DNA of 64,000 nucleotides from positions 10,406,563 through 10,470,562 of the forward strand of contig NW_024737068.1 of assembly GCF_018991925.1 (NCBI RefSeq), in the 5' to 3' direction. The notes beneath the pieces were generated by a model. The model was not told the DNA's origin, did no database searches, and worked only from the letters and a program-made list of their open reading frames with translations. Made by a program: the position numbers and the translations under genes. This DNA comes from Homarus americanus (Eukaryota; Arthropoda; Malacostraca; Decapoda; Nephropidae). Position 1 is the stretch's first letter, and every line of letters begins with the position of its first letter. This document shows positions 24,462 to 39,463 of the stretch, in pieces.

Positions 24462-24735
24462 ATACTATGGTAGGGGAGATGTGTGGTAAAGTGCAGGGTG
24501 TGGTAGGGGGCAGGATGTGGTAGAGGGCAAGGTGTGGTAAGGGCAGGATTTGGTAGGACGCAGTGTAAGGTAGTAGACAGGGTGTGGTAGGAGGTAGGGT
24601 GTGGTAACGGACAGGGTGTGGTAGAGATAGGGTGTGGTTTGGTACAGGGTGAGGAAGAAGTAGGATGTGGTAGGAGGCAGGGTGTATAATGGGGCATGGT
24701 GTGGTAGGGGGCAGCGTGTGGTAGGAGGACAGCAA
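24462..24735. repeat. G-rich minisatellite, right part (GGCAGGGTGTGGTA variants)
   Basis: A continuation of the array at 22,983 with units changing to GGCAGGGTGTGGTAGGGG. Confidence 0.9.
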
Positions 24736-25476
24736 CATGGAGTGGGATTACCCATGATCGCCACATTACTTGTGTGATAACGCCAAACACCCGTCATATA
24801 TCTGAGGTAGTGATTCCCCGCCCAGTTATCTGTGGCATGGGGAAGGGGGGACGCACCACCTGTAAACAACTTACATTCTGTTCTCGGTGATGCCAGCATC
24901 TAGAGGTGCAGTAACTCCGTGTGGTAATAATGTTCTGCAACATTACTGACGTAATACACCACCTGCAATAACCTGACGATAACGATAGCAGCAACTGCTT
25001 CTAATCTAATACTATATAAAACTCCAAGTGGAGGCAAATTCCTGCTATAATTTGCATTAAGAGCAATTCTCTGTAATAACTTTTTATGGTATGAGCTTTC
25101 AGGCTAATAATTAGATTTATCGCCTCATCAGCCAATATATCCCCGCCAGTGATCTCTACAGTGGTAATATGAGGCTCCACCTCATCTGTCTCACCCGACA
25201 ATAACATAAAGCGGGTACTCGCTTATCTCCTTTCTCTTTATGCTTGTATTAAACGGCAGTGAATTAGTCAAGCTTCTTCTCTGACTGGCTGTCCCCCTCT
25301 TTATCATCAGTCCTGAGTGTAGTATCAGAATCCGGGCACCAGTAACAGCAGAAGCGGCTGAGAGTTGAGTATTTGGTTTTGTTTACAAGTCAGCGGGCAG
25401 ATACGTGTGAGATAAGGCAGAGATAACACTTGTTTAACACGTCTGGTCGCCCGCACTCACAGCACTCCGGTGGTCC
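24736..25476. other. unassigned DNA
   Basis: No gene, array or element end is recognised. Confidence 0.5.
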
Positions 25477-26055
25477 GTCCTTATCATGCCGGCTGACGGA
25501 CGACTTGCTGACACGCCCTCATGACAGACGACCTGCTAACACCTGCACTCATGACGGATGACCTGCTGACACCTGCCTTCAAGATGGAGGACCGGCTGAT
25601 ACATGCTTTCATGGCAGATGACTTGCGGACATCTGCTTTCAAGACGGATTACCTGCTGACACCTGCCCTCATAATGGACGAGCTGCTGACACCAGCCCCC
25701 ATGATGGACGACCATCTGACACCTGCCTTCATGGCGGACGACCAACTGACACCTGCCTCCTCATGGACGGCCTGGTGACACCTGCCCTCATGACGGACGA
25801 CCATCTTGACACCTGCCTTCATGACGACGACATGCTGACACCTACCTTCATGACGACGACCTGCTGACACCTGCCTTCATGACGGACGACCTGCTGACAA
25901 CTACCTTCATGACGAACGACCTGCTGACAACTGTACACATGACGGACGTCCTACTGACACTTGCCCTCAATGCGGATGACCTGCTGACACCTACCCTCAT
26001 GGCGGATGACCTGCTGACACCTGCCCTCATGAAGGACGACCTGCTGACACTGGCT
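25477..26055. repeat. 30-bp minisatellite encoding a decapeptide frame
   Basis: Units of about 30 bp, for example ATGACGGACGACCTGCTGAC followed by ACCTGCCCTC, repeat about 19 times. Because 30 is a multiple of three, one frame reads MTDDLLTPAL-like decapeptides for 85 codons (25,521-25,778) and again from 25,879. Indels break the frame twice, and there is no sign of a surrounding gene. Confidence 0.93.
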
Positions 26056-26258
26056 CAAGATGGATCAGATCTATCACCAGTTTATAACTATAAAAATTCA
26101 GGGTGGCTGGCATCACAGGTGCTTCACATATACGGCGTGTGACAGGGACCTAATGGTCTATCACTTCAGCTTTGGTAAATTTGAAGAAAAAATATACTTA
26201 CGAGCATGCGTATATACACTTATATAAACATATACTGTCACTTAATTATGCTACACAA

Positions 26259-26265
<7 letters not shown>

Positions 26266-26349
<84 letters not shown>
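26266..26349. repeat. (TA)n microsatellite
   Basis: About 42 AT units, directly adjoining the 3' end of the minus-strand tRNA-like repeat. Confidence 0.97.
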
Positions 26350-26350
<1 letters not shown>

Positions 26351-26392
26351 TTCATTTTTAGTCCATATAACACGCGGACTTTGAACATATAA

Positions 26393-28697
<2,305 letters not shown>

Positions 28698-28855
28698 ATA
28701 TATATTTCATTAGCCCAATAAAGCACGCGGACTTCTACATACAATCAACACCTCAACCCGCCAGGATTCGAACCCGTGGGTTCGAATCCTGGCGGGTTGA
28801 GGTGTTGATTGTATGTAGAAGTCCGCCTGCTTTATTGGGCTAATGAAATATATAT
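28698..28855. repeat. near-perfect 78-bp palindrome made of SINE-3 3' ends
   Basis: The left arm 28,698-28,775 and right arm 28,778-28,855 are inverted copies with one mismatch and a 2-base spacer (GT). Each arm runs from the B box (GGTTCGAATCC) through GGCGGGTTGAGGTGTTGATT to the ATATAT tail. The head-to-head point lies just upstream of the B box. It could form a cruciform, or be an assembly or cloning artefact. Confidence 0.95.
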
Positions 28856-28858
28856 GGA

Positions 28859-29107
28859 TCCTCGTGTTTCGAAGCCGGATTTGGTAAAACGTTACTCTGA
28901 CCACCTACGTGATACGGGTAGTCCTCATTAGAGGTTCACGGCGCCATAAGCCCGTTGAACAGGCTTTGTGTGAAATATAACAAAGTCTAGGACTGCTTTT
29001 AGTATCCTGGTGGTCCAGCGGTTAGCGTTCCTCGGTCACAGTCATGGGTTAGTGGGCCGTGGGTTCGAATCCTGGCGGGTTGAGGTGTTGATTATATATA
29101 TATATAT
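28859..29107 (+). mobile_element. tRNA-like repeat (SINE-3), plus-strand copy
   Basis: An upstream part with GAGGTTCACGGCGCCAT (28,931-28,947) is followed by a tRNA-like region at 29,004-29,083: A-box-like TGGTCCAGCGGTTAGCG (29,011-29,027), B box GGTTCGAATCC (29,062-29,072). The 3' end is GGCGGGTTGAGGTGTTGATT followed by (TA)n. The distance between the boxes is longer than in a standard tRNA, so it is a derived pol III-type repeat and not a functional tRNA gene. Confidence 0.8.
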
Positions 29108-29573
29108 GTGTGTGTGTATGTATGTATAAATAAATAAATAAAAATAATAAATAATAAAATAAATAAATATTGAAGTGATAACCGTGGTAACATTATGAGA
29201 TGTATTTATTACTTCCATGCTATTGTACTATTCCAGATGATACTAAATGTTACATAATACTTCTTTGAGATAAATGTATAGTATATATCAGGTGCCTCAA
29301 AGAGAGCTCAGGTTCTCAACTGGCTCAGCCATGTTAATATTGTTATTATTATCCACTCTGTATCTGTATTTTTCTGGTTAAATAAAATGTTTCAATTCAA
29401 TTCAATTCAAATATATAAACACTAAATCCAAAACATCACCATATAAAATATAATAACTCTGGAGTCTGGAGTAGTAAGAGTACACTAACACTTAATACTT
29501 ATGGTATAGGAGACAGGTGTCGACTTCACTGCCTCTACTCTAATAAATAATCACTATATCCAAAACATCACCA
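29108..29573. other. AT-rich DNA with simple repeats
   Basis: GTGTG and TAAATAAA stretches (29,107-29,166) and a CAATT pentamer run at about 29,393-29,409, preceded by AATAAAATG. The latter could be a LINE 3' tail, but there is no coding sequence to confirm it. Confidence 0.5.
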
Positions 29574-29670
29574 TCTATATATATAAAACAAAGAAGTATG
29601 TCTGTGTGTTTGTTTGTGTGTGTGTGTGTGTCCGCACGAGAATCTCGGAAACTACTTTACCGATCTGTAG

Positions 29671-29978
29671 TGATGATGATGGATGGTGTTCTATGTAGTG
29701 GTGATGGATGATGTTATATGTAGTGATGATGGATGTTGTTATATGTAGTGATGATGGGTGGTGTTATATATAGTGATGATGATGGATTGTGTTATATGTA
29801 TTGATGATGGATGGTTTTATATGTAGTGATGATGGATGATGTTATATGTAGTGATGATGGGTGGTGTTATATGTAGTGATGATGGGTGGTGTTATTTGTA
29901 GTGATGATGGATGGTGTTATATGTAGTGATGATGGATGATGTTATATGTAGTGATGATGGGTGGTGTTATTTGTAGTG
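29671..29978. repeat. 25-bp minisatellite inside the Helitron, about 12 units
   Basis: Units read GATGATGGATGGTGTTATAT plus GTAGT with small changes. It lies just inside the 5' end, where Helitrons often carry tandem repeats. Confidence 0.93.
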
Positions 29979-30153
29979 AAGATTAGACAATAAAATAACA
30001 ATTTAATGCTAAAAAAATATACTTTGCTGTACCGTTGTAGTCGAACTTACATACACCGTTAATGAACTATTGATGGAAGAAGAAGTTTTGGGGACTGAAC
30101 AGTGAGACAATGTGGAGCCTCCCGGAGGGTGGCGTTCTACCGTGGCCTAGCGA

Positions 30154-31506
30154 ATGAGTCGCCCAGACCTCACTGCATTCTTCAAGCTTTCACACGAAGA
30201 TGAGTTTGCTCAATATGTTGACGTACCCAATTTCTACATATGGCAGGCTTCAATGAAAAAGTTCCAGAGAAGAGCTCAAGGATTCGATGCTGAAGGATAT
30301 CCAGGGGTAAAGTCAGGCAATGCTTTGGGACGCGTCTACACGGTTCACCCCAACAACTTTGAATGCTATTGTTTGAGACTACTTTTGCACCACATCCGTG
30401 GCCTAACATCATATGCAGCACTCAAGACAGCGAATGGACAAGTCTGCAGAACCTATCAGGAAGCGTGCAATCTTCTTGGCCTACTGGAAGATGATGGTCA
30501 CTGGAATGACACAATAGAAGAGGCAGCAGCTACTCAATCGCCAATGAGAATGAGGAAACTGTTTGCCATCATGATTTCTACATGTGGACTTTCCAACCCA
30601 AGCCAGCTCTGGAAAAATCACCAAGAAAGTCTTTCAGAGGCTCTGCTTCATCAAGCAAGAAGAGAACATCCTGGTCAAGAGGTTGAGTTCATGGATGACA
30701 TGTTCAACAGGGCTCTGATCATGGTGGAAGACAAAGTGATGGAGCTATGCGGAAAAAACCTGACTGATTTTGGATTGCCTTCCCCAAACCGAGAAGAACC
30801 AGTAGTTGCAAAAAGGGAGTTGCTCAGAGAGACAGACTACTCAGTTGAAGTTCTGGTTAATTTTCTTGAAGAAATTGAGCCTCACCTGGTGCCTGATCAA
30901 GCAAATGCCTATGAATAGATCTTGCAAGCGATACTAGTGGAGCAGGGAGGTATGATCTTTCTCGATGCACCTGGCGGGACAGGAAAAACATTCCTCATCA
31001 ACCTTCTGTTGGCCAAAGTACGTCATCAGGGGAAAATTACTCTTGCTGTGGCACCCTCAGGCATTGCTGCAACACTACTAGAAGGAGGACGTACTGCACA
31101 CTCAACTTTTAAACTGCCTCTCAACCTCGCTCACAATGAGAATCCAGTGTGCAACATCAAAAAAGGATCGGCAACGGCAAAACTCTTAGAAAAATGCAGC
31201 CTCATTGTCTGGGATGAATGCACTATGTCTCACAAGTTAGCATTTGAAGCATTGGACAGGACCTTGCAAAACCTGATATTTGAGTTGAAGCCACTTCAGT
31301 TCCCGGTTAAAGTGAGCTTTGCCATGACCATCTACAAAAGCCAGGGACAGTCCCTAAAGATGGTTGGCCTAAACCTGGTGTTTCCTTGCTTTTCTCATAG
31401 ACAGTTCTATGTTGGATGCTCCAGAGTGGGAACTGGCAAAAATCTAAACATACTTGCTGCAAATGGCAAAACCAAAAATGTGGTGTACCTTAATGCACTA
31501 CAGTGA
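30154..31506 (+). pseudogene. Helitron Rep-helicase fragment (PIF1-type), one stop and a core deletion
   Basis: One frame runs through 30,154-31,506, broken only by a TAG at 30,916-30,918 where related elements usually read a sense codon before ILQAI. The first 254 codons match the region between Rep and helicase of Helitron proteins (LRLLLHHIRG, TYQEACNLLGLLEDDGHW, PMRMRKLFAIM). The second part contains the Walker A motif DAPGGTGKTF, IAATLLEGGRTAHS and the Walker-B-like VWDECTMSHK. It then jumps directly to the C-terminal helicase motifs (VSFAMTIYKSQGQS, QFYVGCSRVG), so the middle of the ATPase core is missing. PIF1-type helicase unwinds DNA during rolling-circle transposition. This copy cannot do so. 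Confidence 0.92.
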
Positions 31507-31586
31507 GACAATGTGGAGCCTCCCGGAGGGTGGCGTCCTACCGTGGCCTAGAGAAATAGCCGCCAGGAGGGCGACAAATACGCTAG

Positions 31587-31712
31587 TTATTATTATTATT
31601 ATTAGTGTTGGTATTATTATTGTTGTTATCATTATTATTTTATTTTTAATTTTGTATTTGTATTATAAATGTTATTTAATATGATTTATTATTATTATTA
31701 TTATTATTACAT
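31587..31712. repeat. imperfect (ATT)n tract
   Basis: TTATTATTATT runs at 31,587-31,605 and 31,684-31,709 with degenerate AT sequence between. The Helitron inserted at or beside this tract. Confidence 0.85.
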
Positions 31713-32259
31713 TTTCGCCCCTCAGGCCTTGATGTAGGTCAGTGACCTGTGCCTGGGTGGGCTAATCCCAGTAAAAAGAAAAAAGTGACTGGAGCCTACT
31801 AGATTTAACCACCTCCCAAACAGGACCAATCACAGGGCTCCACATACTATTGTGCTAAGACTGGCGAGTTGAATATCCCAGACTGAGTGATGGCCAGTGC
31901 CATCTTGTGACCAGAGTCTTCCCTAAACAAACTTTCCTTAATTAAACGGTGTATTCCTGGGACATGAATAAAGATAAGTGACTAAATGACCAAATTGTCA
32001 ATTCTCAATAGTTTCAGAGTTACAGCACATGACAGGTTTGGTAGAAATGTGATGATATCTATATGGGGTATATAGGAAACATCCAGTACACTGCGCTAGT
32101 GACGTTTATAAACAACATTAATGCCATATGATTTGTATTGGTATTAACACTTAGAGGAAATGTTGAAGTTCCGCCAGTCTTGCTCAATGCAGGCCTCAGC
32201 CCTTGCCACTAGTGAGTGTCCTACACGTTCAAAGACGCCAGGGGTGTTGCGAATGTTTG
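31713..32259. other. unassigned DNA upstream of a Penelope-like fragment
   Basis: No reverse transcriptase motifs are seen, so the Penelope-like element downstream is only a 3' fragment. Confidence 0.45.
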
Positions 32260-32496
32260 CTTGCGAATGCTCTGTTTGTTCATTTGAGGGATAATAAGCA
32301 TTGCATTGACTGGGATAATGCCTCCTCAATATTACCTTGTAATTCATTTGACAGTAGGAACATTATAGAATCTAGTCTCATTAAACATACCGAATCCGTC
32401 AACATGAATTTGAGTAATGGTATGTACAAACCGGATAATTTCGTAATTAAGAAGTTTTATAACCAGGTGAGAAGGTTGGGTCAGCTTACCCTCTGA
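32260..32496 (+). pseudogene. Penelope-like element: C-terminal part of the GIY-YIG endonuclease
   Basis: The frame reads ANALFVHLRDNKHCIDWDNA, then SRNIIESSLIKHTESVNMNL and a terminal segment to TAA-type stop at 32,494-32,496. This matches the C-terminal half of the GIY-YIG endonuclease domain in Penelope-like elements, where His, the Glu of 'IIES' and an Asn of 'NLS' are conserved. The N-terminal GIY and YIG blocks are not visible upstream. The hammerhead-like motif at 32,742 lies downstream, where the element's terminal repeat would be. Recognition is from motif memory. Confidence 0.65.
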
Positions 32497-32585
32497 CCTG
32501 ACTACCGACTGCTGCGGTGCTTTTTTGAAGATTAGTAGGGTCATTACCTAATACCTGACCATTGTGGACTTGATCTCACCCTCCC

Positions 32586-32709
<124 letters not shown>

Positions 32710-32741
32710 CTTGTTCAGCATTTCTACTTAGTTTGTACTCA

Positions 32742-32776
32742 CCCCTGAAGATGTGAATTACACGAAAGCGCTTGGG
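32742..32776 (+). ncRNA. candidate hammerhead-ribozyme-like motif of a Penelope-like element
   Basis: CTGAAGA (32,745-32,751) fits the CUGANGA core. It is followed by the small stem-loop GTG-AATTA-CAC and GAAA (32,764-32,767), then the self-complementary AGCGCT and TT, then GGG, which can pair with the CCC just before CTGAAGA. This is the order of a hammerhead with a very short stem III, as described for Penelope-like elements. One extra base lies before stem II. Activity is not shown. Confidence 0.45.
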
Positions 32777-32844
32777 AACTTCGTGTTTTTTTCCTTGTGG
32801 TTATCAGCATATACCTGGATCACGCGCACCTACAGTGATTTATT

Positions 32845-32850
<6 letters not shown>

Positions 32851-32933
<83 letters not shown>
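32851..32933. repeat. (TA)n microsatellite
   Basis: About 41 TA units. Confidence 0.97.
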
Positions 32934-32936
<3 letters not shown>

Positions 32937-33170
32937 TATACCACTTCCTGGACTCCAACATAGACCCCCCTAAACACACCCACCACTGTCTGGTATCTTG
33001 GTATCATACATAAGGCCACGGCCACAAACACACACACATCAGCATGTTGGTCACGAGGTGATCAGTCAGGTGGCACAACACACCTGACAATACGGCAAAT
33101 TAGATGTCATATCTCGGAGACCGTAAATCATCTTTTTTCAAGTGAACCTTTACCTGGCTCCTGATGCCTT

Positions 33171-33440
33171 TACACCAGCTGAGGGGCGACACACACCACC
33201 TTATACCAGCTGAGGGGCAACACAAACACCACCTTTATACCAGCTGGGGGGCGACACACCACCTTTATACCAGCTGAGGGGCAACACACCACCTTCATAC
33301 CAGCTGAGGGGCGACACACACCACCATTATACCAGCTGAAGGGCAACACACAGACACCACCTTTATACCAGCTGAGGGGCAACACATACCACCGTTATAC
33401 CAGCTGAGAGGCGACACACACCGCCCTTATACAAGCTGAG
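33171..33440. repeat. minisatellite of about 30-36 bp, 8 copies
   Basis: Units contain CCTTTATACCAGCTGAGGGG followed by CAACACA or CGACACACACCA. The last unit runs straight into the SINE-2 copy. Confidence 0.92.
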
Positions 33441-33445
33441 AGGCG

Positions 33446-35423
<1,978 letters not shown>

Positions 35424-35900
35424 GTGAGGATGACCACGGGAGATTGTGGGAGTGAAGGTCAACACGATAGAGTGAAGGTCAACACGGGAGAGTGTGGGAG
35501 TGAAGGTCAACACGAGAGAGTGTGGGAGTGAAGGCCTACACGAGAGAGTGTGGGAGTGAAGGCCTACACGGGAGATTGTGGGAGTGAAGGCCATCACGGA
35601 AGATTGTGGTAGTGAAGGTCAACACGAGAGAGTGTGGGGATCAAGGCCAACACGGGAGAGTGTGGGAGTGAAGGCCAACACGAGAGAGTGTGGGATTGAA
35701 GGTCAACACGAAAGAGTGTGGGAGTGAAAGCCAACACGGGAGATTGTGGGAGTGAAGGTCGACACGGGAGAGGTGGAAGTGAAGGTCAACACGGGAGAGG
35801 TGGGAGTGAAGGTCAACACGGGAGAGTGTGGGAGTGAAGGTCAACACGGGAGAGTGTGGGAGTGAAGGTCAACACGGGAGAGGTGGAAGTGAAGGCCAAC
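35424..35900. repeat. 28-bp minisatellite, about 17 copies
   Basis: Units read GTGGGAGTGAAGGTCAACAC plus GGGAGAGT, period 28 bp. Minus-strand frames of the type HSHTLSRVDL are repeat artefacts. Confidence 0.94.
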
Positions 35901-37404
35901 ACGCAAGTATCTGGGAGAGAAACATAGCCCCGCAGTGGTAGGGCCTCCCACATTGTCTTAGTCCAGGCAGTGACTCCTTCCCAACATAACAACGGCTCCA
36001 GTATGTAACAGGGTGCAGCTTATGTTTGTATATATTTATAGTCGTAATTATGTAAGTACGTTTCAGTGTATCGCATGTGTCGATAAAGGGATACAATAAG
36101 TGGATGTATACAAACAGAAGCCGGTAAAGAAAGAGAAAGAAGAACAAAGTCAGGTTAAGACTGAGAGGCAGAAAAAGAGAAAAGAGGAGACACAAGCACT
36201 TTCCTCAGTTATCCCCGCCTGGGTGTTTACCACCTTTTAAAAATAGCGAGAGGAGGGATCCCGCCTATAAACACGGACCCGCTCGAAATTGTATTGATGA
36301 CTGCCGGGTTTGTTTGGTTTGCGGGTGAGTGTTTCCGTGGGCGGCTAGAACTAGGGGATAAACCCAATACTGCCCCTCTCTCATGACCAAATTACTTCCC
36401 GGTGGTGGGGAGAAGGAGAGATGGGAGGGGTAGATAATCAACATGACCAGTGTTTATAGTAGTGAACCCTGGGAGGCTAAATGATCTTACCATCACCAAG
36501 TATACAATGTTTCTTGAATTTATTAAGATTATAAAAGGTCAACCTCAATCTTCACTGAATGTATGACTAACTGTATATAATTTGCAAGATCTGTTTGTAA
36601 GATAACTAAACTTTGGAAAATATACAAAACTTTTATACTAATTTGTTTTGGATATAGTTGTTAACAATTCTTCTTAGCCCTTGTACATAGATTACTTTAA
36701 TCTAATTTTAATAGAGACAATTTCCTCATCTGTCACTTACAGTACATTATATTCCTCGATAAATATTGAACAATCTTCTCTATGATTATATTTAATTCTC
36801 AAGTCAAAAACTCAAGAGAAAGACACTTTTTCTCAGAGAACTTTGAGGATGAGACGGTCGTGTTTACTGTAGCTAGGCGAGAGGACGTAAACAAAGCGCT
36901 CCAACAGACCGCCGCCGCCACCACCAGCTGCTGGGGAAATATTACCCCTGTCTAGGGGCTCGACCTGTGTTGTGAAATGCACTAAGCGAAGGTACATACT
37001 GCCCTGGCTCACTCATCCACTCATTCTTTACTTTGACTGTCGTGTAGCAATAATAGTGCAAAAACTACATGAGGTACTGGCAGAAGAAGTAAATACATGT
37101 TGGAATTAGAATAATCCACAATTAATTTTATAACTGTGCGAATATTGCGCTTTAGGAAACATATTAGTGCGGTTTCACAGTAAAGACTTGTTGATAATTT
37201 CCTTGGTGCACCTGAGTCCGAGGGCAGGATATGCAGTCCGGGTCTGTCGGATTTATGTTCTATTACCCAACTGGTCCATTATAAAGGCAACATACAGTAT
37301 CACGAAAAATATTGTAAGAGGATAATTGGATATGTTTTTACACTGACATTTTAGTTCACATCTCCAAAATATTATATATAATTCCATAATACATAATACC
37401 TACG

Positions 37405-37439
<35 letters not shown>

Positions 37440-38340
37440 ACTTCCTGAAAGCGGGCACAAGTAAAGAGAAGAAACGGGGAGAAAATAAATGCTCACCACC
37501 AGATGTTTTAGAGTGTATAGTATACTGCCCATCTGTAACTGTGGCAGCAAAAAAGACAAATCCTTACAGTATCTTGATCCATATGCACTAAAATGAATAA
37601 AAAATTACACCCTAACAGATCATAAAAAGATCTCGAGAACACAACATTACCAACGCGAATCGCCTTTGGCTACAGGAAATTGACACTTTATCACAGCACA
37701 CCAATGTCAGGAGAAGCCAAATAAATAATCATTTAGTTTTGGTTTGAATCTCTAGATCCCCAAACGCTCTAACATACACAAGTCATCATCACAGTCTGCT
37801 CGTTATTAGTTTTCAATGAGGGTGTTGACGGTGTGCATCTGAAACATTTGGTCTTATTTGGTGTTTCTACCTGTTACAGGGTATACTATTATTCAATAAA
37901 TGTGTGTCTCTCTCCGTGACTCTTGCCTGCACCTGGACAACATTCAACTAACTTCCATTTACTTCGTACATTTTCAATATTTCCTTGAAAGGTGCCAGTA
38001 GTCAATGTTAAAATGAAGTGAACGGTTAAGCAGTGATAGAATATATAACAAACATGTAAAACTTATACATCACAGAAAGATGATAACTAAAGAAATAACA
38101 AGTGAAAATGGGCCCCGCAGGCACGTGCCGACTGCCCGTTATTGACAGTGTGGATACAGTACAACAATGTATGTATAAGGTGCGAGTGTTATTGTCACGT
38201 TTCTGGACGGGGAAAACACATGTACAGGAATAGATGGACAATCAATATGACAAATATTGGAAATGTACTAACTAGAGACTGGTGGGATAAGCGAAATTTG
38301 TTCCGGTAACACTAGGTCTACAGCAAGGATGTGTAATAAG
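35901..38340. other. unassigned DNA
   Basis: A (TG)n tract lies at 37,408-37,436 and a short GCC-type run near 36,908-36,920. No gene or element is recognised in 2.4 kb. Confidence 0.5.
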
Positions 38341-38410
38341 TTTATAATCGTTCAGTAACTTCTTGGATGGGGAAGCAAGGAGATAAAATGAAAGAAGGGA
38401 GGTGTTTCAG

Positions 38411-38688
38411 ATGTTTGGGAGTAGATGCGTCAACGAATGGAACAAAGAGTGGTTGACTAAACCACTGGAAGATGAGCAGGCAAAGTTCCTCCAAATCTAC
38501 TTCATGGGAGATCATGAAAAGCAGACTACTATCAGGTGTCCTATCTATCCAAGAAATGCTGCATGAACGCAACACTTACAGTCATTTAAAAATGCCCTGG
38601 AAAACATGCCTTCTGACGAGTACAAAGTCAGGATCAAAGCAGACACCTTAATGCAATGTGGAGCCCTCCGGGCGGCTCTTTCGCTAGT
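38411..38688 (+). mobile_element. Helitron-like 3' end with unknown coding relic
   Basis: The segment ends GCTAG|T (CTAG 38,684-38,687). A GAGCC/GGCTC hairpin (38,661-38,678) and the phrase CAATGTGGAGCC just before it are shared with the Helitron 3' region at 31,499-31,586. Upstream frames read RCVNEWNKEW (38,423 onward) and SFKNALENMPSDEYKVRI (38,582 onward); I do not recognise the protein. No 5' TC end was found, so the left limit is unknown. Confidence 0.45.
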
Positions 38689-38689
38689 T

Positions 38690-39392
38690 TTCCATACTAC
38701 CTGCCCTGTGTGTGTGTGTGTGTGTATGTGGATTTGTATGTTTTTTTACTTATTTTTTTCTGTTTTTCTCGCCCCCCACTTACCATCACCCAGTAGGTGA
38801 CTGTGGGATCCCCCCCTCCAGGTGATCTCGAGAAAGTGTGAGGCTCTTGCCTCCATCTTACTTCCCATCTGCCCTCTTCTCACTATCTCTCTTCTCACTC
38901 ATCCTCCCATCTCTCACCATACGAATCTTATCTTTTTATCTCTCGCTTCACCTCTCCTTTCCCTTTTTTCTCTTCTCATACTTCTCTCCATCTTTCATTC
39001 ACTAATTCACTACCTCTCCCTCTCTCCTACCATTATTTTCACATCTCATTTCCTGCGTTTCTTCGTTCCCTCCATTTCCCCTCTCCCATCTTTCTCATCT
39101 TTCCTCTCCATTCCTCCCATCCTCCCTCCCTCCTCTCACCCCATATCCTCCGTGTGGACGACAGTGGGACACAACAGTCAAGGGAGGACTGATTACGGCT
39201 CCTGATGGTCGTGTATTGAGTAGGTCAGTTAATGGCGTGCTTAGTGGCGGCTTAACAGCAGTGATTTACGTGTAGGTTGTGTGTGGGCCAGGTCCTAGGA
39301 AGTCCCCTGCTGCTGCTCTTACCTCAGTGATACTGTCGTCTGGTTATACTGTAGTACATCATTTCTGTTTCATTGTGTCACTTTGCATGAAG

Positions 39393-39398
<6 letters not shown>
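38690..39398. other. unassigned DNA, pyrimidine-rich
   Basis: A short (TG)n at 38,706-38,726. 38,860-39,150 is almost purely C/T with CTCTC and CCTCC motifs on the plus strand. No gene is recognised. Confidence 0.55.

Positions 39399-39460
<62 letters not shown>
39399..39460. repeat. (TA)n microsatellite
   Basis: About 31 TA units directly before the G-rich minisatellite. Confidence 0.97.

Positions 39461-39461
<1 letters not shown>

Positions 39462-39463
<2 letters not shown>

Larger units (their letters stand above)
29574..31586 (+). mobile_element. Helitron with both termini, deleted helicase
   Basis: The left end is A|TCTATATATATAAAA (start 29,574), the usual 5'-TC end of Helitrons. The right end is CTAG|T (CTAG at 31,583-31,586) with a short hairpin CGCC/GGCG about ten bases upstream. 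Insertion between A and T without target duplication is the Helitron rule. Inside are a 25-bp minisatellite and a degenerate frame for the C-terminal part of the Rep-helicase protein. The HUH Rep nuclease domain is absent and the helicase core is deleted, so the element is non-autonomous. Confidence 0.9.

Noticed and set aside
25521..26142. A real repeat protein with decapeptide units
   Set aside because: The frame is interrupted by indels twice, has no non-repeat domain, and the DNA itself is a simple 30-bp tandem repeat.
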